Below, one piece after another: positions 16,955-24,983 of a stretch of DNA of 40,840 nucleotides. Position numbers and translations under genes: made by a program. The stretch spans positions 1 to 40,840 of the forward strand of contig NZ_KE993015.1 in assembly GCF_000466485.1 (NCBI RefSeq). Reading direction: 5' to 3'. This DNA comes from [Clostridium] symbiosum ATCC 14940. Lineage in GTDB: Bacteria; Bacillota; Clostridia; Lachnospirales; Lachnospiraceae. The notes below the pieces were generated by a model. It was not told the DNA's origin, made no database searches, and was given only the letters and a program-made list of their open reading frames with translations. The stretch's first letter is position 1, and each line of letters begins with the position of its first letter.

Positions 16955-19408
16955 ATGCAGACTTTTGATAAGGAAGCGATAAAGAAGAGTATTATTGACA
17001 ATGTGAAGAACCAGTTCAGAAAGACGATTGATGAAGCGACGCCGCAGCAGGTATATCAGGCGGTTGCCTATGCGGTAAAGGATGTAATTATCGATAACTG
17101 GATTGCGACGCAGAAAACATTCGATGATTTAAAGGTAAAAAAGGTTTACTATCTGTCCATGGAATTCTTAATGGGCCGTGCCCTGGGGAATAACATCATT
17201 AACCTGGGCGAGCAGAAGGAGATAAGGGAAGCCCTGGAAGAGCTGGGCTTTGATTTAAACGCCATCGAGGACCAGGAGCCGGATCCGGCTCTCGGCAACG
17301 GCGGTCTTGGCCGTCTGGCAGCCTGCTTTCTGGATTCCCTTGCTACGCTTGGATACCCGGCCTATGGCTGCGGTATCCGCTACCACTACGGCATGTTCAA
17401 GCAGAAAATTGAAAACGGTTATCAGATCGAAGTGCCGGATGAATGGCTGAAGAACGGATATCCATTCGAAATACGCCGTGCGGAATATGCAACGGAGGTA
17501 AAATTCGGAGGTTATGTGAAGACGGTCTGGAACGGGCAGCGCAATGTGTTTGTCCAGGAAGGCTATCAGTCCGTTCTGGCAGTGCCTTATGATATGCCGA
17601 TTGTAGGCTATGGAAATAACGTGGTCAACACACTCCGTATCTGGGATGCGCAGCCGATTAACACGTTCAGCCTGACCGCCTTTGACAAGGGAGATTACCA
17701 GAAGGCAGTGGAACAGGAAAACCTGGCGAAGAACCTTGTTGAAGTTCTCTACCCAAATGATAATCACTACGCCGGCAAAGAACTGCGCCTGAAGCAGCAG
17801 TACTTCTTCAACTCCGCCAGCCTGCAGGTGGCGATTAAAAAATTCAAAGAGCAGAATGAAGATATCCATATGCTGCCGGAGAAGGTAGTGTTCCAGATGA
17901 ACGATACCCATCCGACCGTATCGGTTGCGGAGCTTATGAGAATCCTCCTGGATGAAGAACATCTGGAGTGGGAGGACGCCTGGGATATCACAACGAGATG
18001 CTGCGCCTACACAAACCATACCATCATGGCAGAGGCTCTGGAAAAATGGCCGATCGAGCTGTTCTCCAGGCTGCTTCCGCGTATCTACCAGATTGTGGAG
18101 GAGATCAACCGCCGCTTCCTGCTGGAAGTTGGGCAGAAGTATCCGAACAACTATGAAAAAGTAAAGAAAATGGCGATTATCTTCGATGGCCAGGTTAAGA
18201 TGGCACATCTGGCCATTGTGGCCGGATTTTCCGTAAACGGAGTAGCCAGGCTCCATACGGAAATCCTGAAGAAACAGGAACTGCGCGATTTCTATGAGAT
18301 GATGCCGGAAAAATTCAACAATAAGACAAACGGAATTACCCAGAGGCGTTTCCTGCTTCACGGCAACCCGCTTCTGGCTCAGTGGGTGACCGATAAGATA
18401 GGGAATGAGTGGATCACGGATCTGCCCCATATCAGCAAGCTGGCAATCTATGCGGAGGATGAGAAGTGCCGCCAGGAATTTATGAATATTAAATATCAGA
18501 ATAAACTCCGCCTGGCAAAATATATCAAAGAGCACAATGGCATCGATGTAGATCCCCGCTCGATTTTTGATGTGCAGGTAAAACGGCTCCACGAATATAA
18601 ACGCCAGCTTTTGAATATTCTTCACGTTATGTATCTTTACAACCAGCTGAAGGATAATCCGGGCATCGATATGGTTCCGAGAACCTTTATTTTCGGGGCA
18701 AAGGCGGCCGCCGGATATCAGATTGCCAAGAAGACAATCAAGTTAATCAACTCTGTGGCCGATGTAATTAACAACGATAAATCGATTAACGGTAAGATAA
18801 AAGTTGTCTTTATTGAAGATTACAAGGTATCCAATGCCGAGATCATTTTTGCTGCAGCTGATGTCAGCGAGCAGATTTCCACAGCCAGCAAGGAGGCGTC
18901 CGGAACGGGCAACATGAAATTTATGCTCAACGGAGCGCTTACACTGGGAACCATGGACGGAGCCAATGTGGAGATTGTCGAGGAGGTAGGAGAGGACAAC
19001 GCCTTTATTTTCGGCCTTACCTCGGACGAAGTAATTAACTTTGAGAATAACGGAGGCTATAATCCGGTAGAGATCTTTAATACGGATCAGGAAATCCGCC
19101 GTGTGCTGATGCAGCTAATCAACGGCTACTACGCACCGCAGGATCCGGAGCTGTTCCGCGACATTTATAATTCTCTGTTGAATACGAAAAACAGTGCGAA
19201 AGCCGATACCTACTTTATCCTGAAAGATTTCCATTCTTATGCGGATGCGCAGCAGAGAGTGGAAGCGGCATACCGTGATGAGACAAAATGGGCAAAAGCG
19301 GCGATGATGAATGTGGCTTGTTCCGGCAAGTTCTCCTCGGACAGAACCATTGAAGAATATGTAAGGGACATTTGGCACCTTAAAAAGGTAAAGGTGGAAT
19401 TAGACTAA
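16955..19408 (+). CDS. glgP: Glycogen/starch/maltodextrin phosphorylase
   Basis: An 817-residue GT35 enzyme that releases glucose-1-phosphate from alpha-1,4-glucans. The pyridoxal-phosphate Lys is K655 in the GTGNMKFMLNGALT motif, preceded by the family stretch EQISTASKEASG. The N-terminal region holds EFLMGRALGNN and ALGNGGLGRLAACFLDS, both conserved in the family. Length is normal. The start has TTAGGAGG eight bases upstream. It sits 15 bases after ileS with no terminator in between. The next gene starts directly after its stop codon, suggesting translational coupling. Confidence 0.96.
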   Translation: MQTFDKEAIKKSIIDNVKNQFRKTIDEATPQQVYQAVAYAVKDVIIDNWIATQKTFDDLKVKKVYYLSMEFLMGRALGNNIINLGEQKEIREALEELGFDLNAIEDQEPDPALGNGGLGRLAACFLDSLATLGYPAYGCGIRYHYGMFKQKIENGYQIEVPDEWLKNGYPFEIRRAEYATEVKFGGYVKTVWNGQRNVFVQEGYQSVLAVPYDMPIVGYGNNVVNTLRIWDAQPINTFSLTAFDKGDYQKAVEQENLAKNLVEVLYPNDNHYAGKELRLKQQYFFNSASLQVAIKKFKEQNEDIHMLPEKVVFQMNDTHPTVSVAELMRILLDEEHLEWEDAWDITTRCCAYTNHTIMAEALEKWPIELFSRLLPRIYQIVEEINRRFLLEVGQKYPNNYEKVKKMAIIFDGQVKMAHLAIVAGFSVNGVARLHTEILKKQELRDFYEMMPEKFNNKTNGITQRRFLLHGNPLLAQWVTDKIGNEWITDLPHISKLAIYAEDEKCRQEFMNIKYQNKLRLAKYIKEHNGIDVDPRSIFDVQVKRLHEYKRQLLNILHVMYLYNQLKDNPGIDMVPRTFIFGAKAAAGYQIAKKTIKLINSVADVINNDKSINGKIKVVFIEDYKVSNAEIIFAAADVSEQISTASKEASGTGNMKFMLNGALTLGTMDGANVEIVEEVGEDNAFIFGLTSDEVINFENNGGYNPVEIFNTDQEIRRVLMQLINGYYAPQDPELFRDIYNSLLNTKNSAKADTYFILKDFHSYADAQQRVEAAYRDETKWAKAAMMNVACSGKFSSDRTIEEYVRDIWHLKKVKVELD

Positions 19409-19945
19409 ATGAGAACCGGTTTTCTTTCTAAGAACCATTTTAAGAACAGGAATAATCGAATTTCCCTGCCGGTCATCCTGGCGGCGTGCCTGTTTCTGGC
19501 ATCTGTGTTCTGCTATATTACATTTTCAGCCAGCAGCAGAGCCCAGGCGGAGCGGATAGTAAAAAAATTATTTACATCCGAAAGCTACAGGGAACTGGAG
19601 GAGGCCGCAAACATTGGCCTGCCACAGATGTATGACACCCATTTTCCGGGAGATTTTACCCCGGAGGGCAGGGACAGCCTGCTTCCCGTGGGAATACCCT
19701 ACACTCTGTTCCTGGAGCAGTTTCCCTCGCCTGTAGAGCGGATTTATGCGCAGGAACCGGTTCTGGCTCTGGAGGAAGAGAGCGGGAAGACGGTGCGGTA
19801 CCGGTACACGGTGGAGACGGAATTTTATCTGGAGAGAAGACTGGAGGAGGTTTCGCCTGTGGTGCAGAAGAGCTTCACGGGAACAATTACCCTTAAAAAG
19901 ACCGGTTTTCTGAAATGGAAGATGGAGGCTTTTACCGCCGGCTAG
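19409..19945 (+). CDS. Membrane-anchored protein of unknown function
   Basis: A 178-residue protein with a positively charged N-terminus (KNHFKNRNNR) and one hydrophobic segment at about residues 21-42, then an extracytoplasmic domain rich in charged residues and beta-prone stretches such as RYRYTVETEFYLERR. I do not recognise a family. Its ATG is the codon immediately after the glgP stop, so translation is probably coupled. It directly precedes the spoIID hairpin, so read-through from this gene would meet that structure. A cell-envelope or sporulation role is possible from position alone. Confidence 0.75.
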   Translation: MRTGFLSKNHFKNRNNRISLPVILAACLFLASVFCYITFSASSRAQAERIVKKLFTSESYRELEEAANIGLPQMYDTHFPGDFTPEGRDSLLPVGIPYTLFLEQFPSPVERIYAQEPVLALEEESGKTVRYRYTVETEFYLERRLEEVSPVVQKSFTGTITLKKTGFLKWKMEAFTAG

Positions 19946-19993
19946 ATGACGGAGCGGAAGAAGTGTTCACAGGCAGTTAAAAATAAGCGGTTG

Positions 19994-20022
19994 GAATAGA
20001 AATCCGGCCCGTAACATAGAAT
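19994..20022 (+). promoter_or_regulatory. Probable sigma-E promoter of spoIID
   Basis: GAATAGA at 19994-20000 matches the B. subtilis sigma-E -35 (KMATATT) at five of seven positions. A 14-bp spacer leads to CATAGAAT at 20015-20022, matching CATACAHT at seven of eight. Transcription would start near 20029, inside the loop of the hairpin at 20001-20067. Confidence 0.6.
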
Positions 20023-20067
20023 GATAATGCGAGATCTATTATTCTGTGGAACGGAGCCGGATTTTTT
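20001..20067 (+). promoter_or_regulatory. Long hairpin with T run overlapping the spoIID ribosome site
   Basis: AATCCGGC at 20001-20008 pairs with GCCGGATT at 20056-20063, and 20015-20026 pairs with 20037-20048 as a continuous 12-bp helix. One small internal loop and one bulge interrupt the stem. A six-T run (20062-20067) follows, then the spoIID ATG at 20068. The ribosome site GGAG (20053-20056) lies in the 3' arm. The structure can both terminate transcripts arriving from glgP and hide the site in any that pass. Confidence 0.8.
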
Positions 20068-20982
20068 ATGAGAAAAGCAGCAGCGGTTTGCCTGTTGGCA
20101 ATCCTGATACCATATATAACGACACTGGCCTGGACAGGCCGGGTGGAGGGAAATACAGACAGAGGCGCCGTATCGGGGCGCACAATCCTGCTGGACAGGG
20201 AGGGTTCCCCGGCGCCTGTCGATATGGAAGAATACCTGATTGGAATTACGGCACTGCAGATTCCGGCGGAGTATGATATGGAAGCCATCAAGGCACAGGC
20301 GATTATAGCCAGGACTTATCTCTGCAAGCAAATGCAGGGGAAGGACCGGATTGAAGAGTCGGCACTGGACCTCGACTATCTGGAACAGAGCCAGATGGAG
20401 GAAATGTGGGGGAAAGCCGATTATCTGGCAAATTACAAAAAAATAAGGGATGCGGTCCAGGCGACGGCCGGACAGGTGATACAATATAATGGAGACTACA
20501 TAGATCCCTTGTTCCACAGGCTGAGCGCCGGGATGACGAGAAACGGGGATGAACTTCATCCCTATCTGGTACAGGTGGATGCCGCCGGGGATGTGGAGGG
20601 AGAAAACTACCTGGGCGTATATCTGTTTACAAGGGAGGATTTGGCCGCCAGGCTTAACTCGATGCCGGATTCGCCAGAAGTCAGGCCGGAGGAGGTGCTG
20701 GAAAGTATCCAGGTCATTAAAAAAGACGAGGCCGGGTATGTGGAATCCATCCAGGTGGGCCCAAAAAGCTATGGAGGCGAGGAGATACAATATGCCCTGG
20801 GGCTTCCGTCCCCGGCATATTCATTTGAGGAGGCGGAAGGCAATATCAGATGCACGGTAAAGGGGATAGGCCATGGTTACGGTTTTGACCAGTACGGCGC
20901 CGGCCTGAAAGCGAAGGAGGGGTGGACGGCTGAAAAAATACTGGAATTTTATTATAAAAATATTGTTGTAGTTTTTGAATAA
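20068..20982 (+). CDS. spoIID: Stage II sporulation protein D (SpoIID/LytB domain)
   Basis: A 304-residue peptidoglycan lytic transglycosylase that acts with SpoIIP and SpoIIM to drive engulfment of the forespore. A signal anchor spans residues 2-22. The SpoIID domain starts near VDMEEYLIGITALQIPAEYDMEAIKAQAIIARTYL, where the Glu of PAEYDMEA corresponds to the conserved catalytic Glu. The C-terminal GHGYGFDQYGAGLKAKEGWTAEKILEFYY motif is typical. The GGAG at 20053 is 11 bases before the ATG and lies within a hairpin arm. The spoIIQ-like gene follows at a short distance, a pairing common in Clostridia. Confidence 0.96.
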   Translation: MRKAAAVCLLAILIPYITTLAWTGRVEGNTDRGAVSGRTILLDREGSPAPVDMEEYLIGITALQIPAEYDMEAIKAQAIIARTYLCKQMQGKDRIEESALDLDYLEQSQMEEMWGKADYLANYKKIRDAVQATAGQVIQYNGDYIDPLFHRLSAGMTRNGDELHPYLVQVDAAGDVEGENYLGVYLFTREDLAARLNSMPDSPEVRPEEVLESIQVIKKDEAGYVESIQVGPKSYGGEEIQYALGLPSPAYSFEEAEGNIRCTVKGIGHGYGFDQYGAGLKAKEGWTAEKILEFYYKNIVVVFE

Positions 20983-21022
20983 AAAGCTTCGGTCAGGTAA
21001 GAATATAACCGAGGTGATAAAC

Positions 21023-21796
21023 GTGAAAAATAAGATGAATCAGTTGTTCAAGGACAAATTGTTCCTTGTGATGATGGTGTTAGGCCTGCTGACTATAGTA
21101 GCTGCAGCAGGAGCGGTAAAGATTAGAAAGGGAGATAATATTAACGAGCAGAATCCGTACCTGGAAGTCCCTCAGACTCAGGGAATTCTTGCGGAAAACA
21201 TACCGCAGAACAAAACCGGAAACGGCGGCAGTACGGAAAATGCTGAGACAAAAGCCCAGGCGGCCGGAAGCTCAGACGCTTCCTATTCTTCCGATGACAA
21301 ATCAGACTCCGCAGACAAAGGAGAAAACAGTGCAAAAGCAGCAGGAGCCGGAGACGGCGCCGCCCAGGCTGTGACACTTAATTTCGGGGGCCAGCGCACG
21401 CTGCAGTGGCCTGTCAAAGGAAATGTAGTGTTGGATTACAGTATGGAGACAACCGTATACTTCCCGACTCTCGATCAGTACAAATGCAATCCGGCCCTGA
21501 TTATCCAGGGTGATATCAGCGATCCGGTAAGCGCGCCGGCAGACGCCAGAGTTCTGGAGTCAGGCTCCAATGAGGAGATCGGTAATTACGTAGTCCTGGA
21601 CCTAGGCAACGAGTACACAGCCGTATGCGGCCAGCTCAAAGATATCCAGGTGGCAGAAAATGAGTATGTTACAAAAGGCACTCTGCTGGGATATGTATCT
21701 GAGCCTACAAAATACTATTCAATCGAGGGCAATAACGTCTATTTCGAGTTAATGCATGAAGGGCAGCCTGTTGACGCTCTGGATTATCTGGAGTAA
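21023..21796 (+). CDS. spoIIQ: SpoIIQ-like protein with degenerate M23 (LytM) domain
   Basis: A 257-residue protein with a membrane anchor at about residues 10-30, a low-complexity Ser/Ala/Asp/Lys linker (about 60-115) and a C-terminal LytM-type fold. In B. subtilis SpoIIQ sits in the forespore membrane and pairs with SpoIIIAH across the intermembrane space. Zinc ligands expected for an active M23 peptidase are absent: the first His is replaced in CNPALIIQ, and the HxH before FEL is replaced by NVYFEL. It is therefore probably a structural partner only. I chose GTG 21023 because GAGGTG lies six bases upstream; ATG 21035 is an alternative. The assignment rests on fold, length and adjacency to spoIID. 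Confidence 0.82.
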   Translation: MKNKMNQLFKDKLFLVMMVLGLLTIVAAAGAVKIRKGDNINEQNPYLEVPQTQGILAENIPQNKTGNGGSTENAETKAQAAGSSDASYSSDDKSDSADKGENSAKAAGAGDGAAQAVTLNFGGQRTLQWPVKGNVVLDYSMETTVYFPTLDQYKCNPALIIQGDISDPVSAPADARVLESGSNEEIGNYVVLDLGNEYTAVCGQLKDIQVAENEYVTKGTLLGYVSEPTKYYSIEGNNVYFELMHEGQPVDALDYLE

Positions 21797-21929
21797 CCGG
21801 TCGGCGGGAAGACAGAAGGAACTGAGAAAACTGAATAATGATAATCATAAAAGTGCCGCGGCAGTTTATGGAAGGGAAAGGAAATTTGACCTTGCATAAA
21901 GTGCGGCGGTATTTTTGTATCTTTTCATG

Positions 21930-21959
21930 TTTACTTAGAGGTACAACTGGGGTTATAAT
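21930..21959 (+). promoter_or_regulatory. Probable sigma-A promoter of the LUD-domain gene
   Basis: TTTACT at 21930-21935 and TATAAT at 21954-21959 are separated by 18 bp, about 50 bases before the start codon. Confidence 0.6.
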
Positions 21960-22017
21960 AATCAGAGCAGAGCTGTGAATCAATTTAATTTACGATTATA
22001 TTGCAAGGAGAAGTGCT

Positions 22018-22611
22018 ATGAATCAGGAAATACTGAAACAGAATTTTGAAAATCATGGTTTTAAAACAGCTTTTTTTAGTACTGCAAAAGAGGCGGCGGA
22101 TTATCTTTCCGCCCGGATCAGAGAGACCAGCGTTTCGATCGGAGGCAGTATTACGGTGAAGGAGATGGGGCTGGCCGAGCGTCTCAGGGAGAATAACGAG
22201 GTGATTTGGCATTGGGATATCCCGGGAAGAGAGACTCTGCTGCAGGCAAGAGAGGCAAAGGTCTATCTGGCCAGTGCAAACGGAGTGTCCGAGACGGGAG
22301 AACTGGTCAATATCGACGGAACGGGAAACCGTGTTTCGCAGACCCTCTATGGACCGGAAAAAATATATTTTATTGTGGGGAGCAATAAGATAGAGCCGGA
22401 TCTTGCCAGGGCAATGGAACGGGCTAAGAATGTGGCGGCGCCGAAAAACGCCCGCCGCCTCGGTTCGGCTACGCCGTGTGCGGCTAAGGGGGATCGCTGC
22501 TATGACTGCAGCAGCCCGGGAAGAATCTGCCGGTCAACCGTAATCATCGAGCGTCCGTCGAATGGGATGGAAGCAGAGATAGTATTTGTGGACGAGGCTC
22601 TGGGATATTAA
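22018..22611 (+). CDS. LUD-domain (LutC/YkgG-like, DUF162) protein
   Basis: A 197-residue protein. The N-terminal and central part fits the LUD domain, seen in LutB/LutC lactate-oxidation proteins: AADYLSARIRETSVSIGGSITVKEMG, AKVYLASANGVSETGELVNIDGTGNRV and IYFIVGSNKI. A Cys-rich stretch near residues 155-168 (CAAKGDRCYDCSSPGRIC) could bind metal. It stands alone without lutA or lutB neighbours, as is common for short DUF162 proteins in Clostridia whose role is not established. AAGGAG precedes the ATG by seven bases. The call is firm for the domain and weak for function. Confidence 0.88.
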   Translation: MNQEILKQNFENHGFKTAFFSTAKEAADYLSARIRETSVSIGGSITVKEMGLAERLRENNEVIWHWDIPGRETLLQAREAKVYLASANGVSETGELVNIDGTGNRVSQTLYGPEKIYFIVGSNKIEPDLARAMERAKNVAAPKNARRLGSATPCAAKGDRCYDCSSPGRICRSTVIIERPSNGMEAEIVFVDEALGY

Positions 22612-22748
22612 TCAGACACACCCCGGGGGTATTTCTTAAAATTTAATAAATCTAATGGAAATATCATGATTTGTTCACAAAGTTTTCAAAGGGGAGCGTT
22701 ATAATAGTACCGTGCTTAGACAGCATAGAACACACAAGGAGAAGGCAG

Positions 22749-23171
22749 ATGAATATTTTGTTTTTTTTAACACCTAAAAGTGAAGTTGCGTACATAAATG
22801 ATGATGATACACTCAGACAGGCACTGGAGACGATGGAATTTCACAAATATGCGGCTGTTCCGATAGTCAACCGTCAGGGAAGGTACATCGGTACGCTGAC
22901 AGAGGGGGATTTGCTTTGGGGTATTAAAAATAAGTATGATTTATCATTGAGAGATGCGGAGCGGATCCGCATTACGGAGATTCCAAGAAGATCGGACAAT
23001 AAACCGGTTCTTGCGGATTCCGATATGGAAGATTTGATTGATAAAGCCCTGAACCAGAACTTTGTCCCGGTATTGGACGATCAGAAAAATTTTATCGGCA
23101 TTATAACAAGAAAAGATATCATTAAATACCTTTGTAAAGAAAAGGAAAAAGAGCTGCAGACAAGAAAATAA
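22749..23171 (+). CDS. CBS-domain pair protein
   Basis: A 140-residue protein made almost entirely of two CBS motifs (about residues 15-65 and 75-130). These are modules that usually sense adenine nucleotides or S-adenosyl compounds. Typical elements are VPIVNRQGRYIGTLTEGDLL and VPVLDDQKNFIGIITRKDIIKYL. There is no attached enzyme or DNA-binding domain, so it is a stand-alone sensor or adaptor with unknown partner. The ATG at 22749 has AAGGAG eight bases upstream. Longer in-frame starts lack this signal. A TATAAT at about 22700 may be its -10. Repeat B lies directly downstream, then a terminator. Confidence 0.9.
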   Translation: MNILFFLTPKSEVAYINDDDTLRQALETMEFHKYAAVPIVNRQGRYIGTLTEGDLLWGIKNKYDLSLRDAERIRITEIPRRSDNKPVLADSDMEDLIDKALNQNFVPVLDDQKNFIGIITRKDIIKYLCKEKEKELQTRK

Positions 23172-23175
23172 CGAA

Positions 23176-23339
23176 ACAGCTCAGCCAGGATGTATTCCGC
23201 GAGGTGTTTTCGCTGTTTTTGCGAAAATCCCGAGTTATGCGGCGCGACGCGATGAAAAGTGAACTTTTCACCACAATCAACGGCGCTTTTAGCCGTTTCT
23301 GTGCATCATTTGTTGCAGTTTGGCCGAAGGCTGAACTGT
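23176..23339 (+). repeat. Repeat family B, long copy (MITE-like)
   Basis: A 164-bp non-coding element whose ends ACAGCTCAGCC (23176-23186) and GGCTGAACTGT (23329-23339) are inverted repeats with one mismatch. Inside are GAAAAGTGAACTTTTC, a self-complementary stretch, and the core shared with the inverted copy at 6223-6319. It starts four bases after the CBS gene stop codon. No gene is present. Confidence 0.72.
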
Positions 23340-23369
23340 AACAAAATAATAGATAGACAGAAGCTTTTT

Positions 23370-23415
23370 AAAGATGCGAAATGGCCGTCAGCCGGTCCTT
23401 TTCGCATCTTTTTTT
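23370..23415 (+). terminator. Rho-independent terminator
   Basis: AAGATGCGAAA pairs with TTTCGCATCTT and is followed by a T run. It lies between repeat B and the cotJ operon. Confidence 0.85.
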
Positions 23416-23434
23416 GTCAATTTTCTTTCTGCAA

Positions 23435-23443
23435 CATAGTATA
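23435..23443 (+). promoter_or_regulatory. Possible mother-cell sigma -10 for the cotJ operon
   Basis: CATAGTATA fits the CATANNNTA -10 of sigma-K and resembles that of sigma-E. No convincing -35 is present at the right distance. In B. subtilis cotJ is sigma-E dependent. Confidence 0.35.
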
Positions 23444-23469
23444 AAGTATAAGTCTCAGGAAAGGTTTTA

Positions 23470-24027
23470 ATGAATATGAATTGTTTTAATCCTCATTATC
23501 CGGACGGAATGGATTTCAGAAGACAGGATCCCATGCCTGATATGTCATCCTGGTACATGGATCAGGGATATCCTCCCTGCGGAATGCCGCCCACAATGAT
23601 ACAGCCGCGATCAGAATCGAATTCCCGCCAGTCAGGCCGCACACCATGGATGCCTGCTGATACGTCTATGCCGTCGGGCAGCGGCAGCGTACGGGATGGA
23701 ATGGGCAGCATGCCTGACAGAATGGGCAGTATGCCGGGGGAGACAGCTCCGATGAATATGGGAACAGTTCCGGCAAACATGGGAACAGCTCCGGCAAACA
23801 TGGAAACGGCTCCGGCGAACATGGGAGCTATGCCGGCAATGCCCGGCAATATGGCGCAGGGACAGAATAATATGGCATTCTGCGAAGATTTGGATCGCTT
23901 CCCGATCGGCATGGGCTATGTGCCGATGCAGAGATGGTCTCAGCCATCTCCCCTTGATGAAGGTTTTTGCAGGGGAACGATATTCACAGAGCTGGATCTG
24001 CCATTTGTGATGGGGAGGTGCATGTAA
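23470..24027 (+). CDS. cotJA: CotJA-like spore coat protein with Met/Pro-rich extension
   Basis: A 185-residue protein. The C-terminal third (GMGYVPMQRWSQPSPLDEGFCRGTIFTELDLPF) is the CotJA domain, which in B. subtilis is about 80 residues long. Here it is preceded by over 100 residues rich in Met, Pro, Gly and Ala, with four seven-residue repeats of the MGTAPAN type (residues about 97-124). It is the first gene of cotJA-cotJB-cotJC: its stop is directly followed by the cotJB start. CotJ proteins belong to the inner spore coat and are made in the mother cell. The extension is unusual and may be a disordered, cross-linkable coat segment. Confidence 0.88.
   Translation: MNMNCFNPHYPDGMDFRRQDPMPDMSSWYMDQGYPPCGMPPTMIQPRSESNSRQSGRTPWMPADTSMPSGSGSVRDGMGSMPDRMGSMPGETAPMNMGTVPANMGTAPANMETAPANMGAMPAMPGNMAQGQNNMAFCEDLDRFPIGMGYVPMQRWSQPSPLDEGFCRGTIFTELDLPFVMGRCM
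23758..23841 (+). repeat. Four 21-bp tandem repeats inside cotJA
   Basis: Four in-frame units of 21 bp starting at 23758, 23779, 23800 and 23821 encode the Met-Gly-Thr-Ala-Pro-Ala-Asn heptads. Units 1 and 2 differ at one base and later units diverge. Confidence 0.8.
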
Positions 24028-24282
24028 ATGAACGAAACTGCCAGAACGCTTATGCAGAGAATTTATGAAGCGAGCTTTGCTGTAGACGATATCGTCCTGT
24101 ACCTGGATACGCATCCGGATGATATGAACGCTCTGAATTATTATAACTATGTAGTGCAGCTGCGGAAAGAAGCCGTGGATGCCTATCAGCAGCAGTTTGG
24201 CCCTCTTACAACCGACGGAGTTGAGAGCGATTCAAAATGGACGTGGCTGACAGATAAATGGCCATGGGAAGGAGAGATGTAA
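24028..24282 (+). CDS. cotJB: Spore coat protein CotJB
   Basis: An 84-residue protein matching CotJB: LMQRIYEASFAVDDIVLYLDTHPDD, then ALNYYNYVVQLRKEAVDAYQQQFGPLT and a C-terminal WTWLTDKWPWEGEM. CotJB is a small soluble partner of CotJC in the spore coat. The start codon follows the cotJA stop codon directly, with GGGGAGG in the end of cotJA as ribosome site. cotJC starts four bases after its stop. Confidence 0.95.
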   Translation: MNETARTLMQRIYEASFAVDDIVLYLDTHPDDMNALNYYNYVVQLRKEAVDAYQQQFGPLTTDGVESDSKWTWLTDKWPWEGEM

Positions 24283-24285
24283 GGT

Positions 24286-24894
24286 ATGTGGAAATATGAA
24301 AAGCGTTTACAGTATCCGGTAAAAATTAAACAGTCAAATCCACAGATGGCACAGTTTATTATGAGTCAGTATGGTGGTCCGGACGGAGAAATTGGAGCTT
24401 CCATGCGTTATCTTTCCCAGCGGTATTCCATGCCTTACAAAGTGGGAAAAGGCCTTTTGACGGACATCGGAACCGAAGAACTGGCACATATGGAAATTGT
24501 GGCGGCCATTATTCATCAGCTGACACGGAACCTGACGCCGGAACAGATTAAAGAGTCCGGTTTCGGCCCGTATTATATTGACCATACGACAGGAATCTGG
24601 CCGCAGGCTGCGGGAGGAATACCTTTCAATGCATGTGAATTCCAGTCCAAGGGAGACCCGATTACCGACCTCTTTGAGGATATGGCGGCTGAACAAAAGG
24701 CAAGATCCACTTATGACAACATCCTCCGTGTCGTTAAAGACCCTGACGTTTGTGACCCGATCCGATATCTGAGAGAGCGTGAAATTGTTCATTTCCAGCG
24801 TTTCGGCGAGGCTCTCAGGGATCTCCAGGATCATCTCGACAGCAAGAACTTTTATGCTTTTAACCCGTCTTTCGATAAAGTCAAAAGCGAATAA
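24286..24894 (+). CDS. cotJC: CotJC, manganese-catalase-like spore coat protein
   Basis: A 202-residue protein of the manganese catalase family. It shows the ferritin-like metal ligands: a Glu in GEIGASMRYLSQRY, then TEELAHME, and later EREIVHFQRFGEAL. Relatives form part of the spore coat and are thought to remove hydrogen peroxide. It is the last gene of cotJABC. Length is typical for CotJC and shorter than full manganese catalases. GGAGAG and AAGGT lie upstream, overlapping the cotJB end, so translation is probably coupled. Confidence 0.95.
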   Translation: MWKYEKRLQYPVKIKQSNPQMAQFIMSQYGGPDGEIGASMRYLSQRYSMPYKVGKGLLTDIGTEELAHMEIVAAIIHQLTRNLTPEQIKESGFGPYYIDHTTGIWPQAAGGIPFNACEFQSKGDPITDLFEDMAAEQKARSTYDNILRVVKDPDVCDPIRYLREREIVHFQRFGEALRDLQDHLDSKNFYAFNPSFDKVKSE

Positions 24895-24923
24895 ATGTAA
24901 AAAAATTCCGTATGCCCTCCGCG

Positions 24924-24942
24924 CATAAATCGTACGATTATG
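24924..24942. promoter_or_regulatory. Near-palindrome upstream of the DUF1540 gene
   Basis: CATAAATCGTACGATTATG contains the perfect 10-bp palindrome ATCGTACGAT with almost symmetric flanks. It lies 42 bases before the start codon and may be an operator. Confidence 0.4.
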
Positions 24943-24983
24943 CAGATAATAATATAAAATCTATTTAAGGAGGCATACTCATT

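Noticed and set aside
17255-18625. Long open frame antisense to glgP
   Set aside because: It mirrors a highly conserved coding gene, has no ribosome site or recognisable domain, and reflects codon bias of the sense gene.
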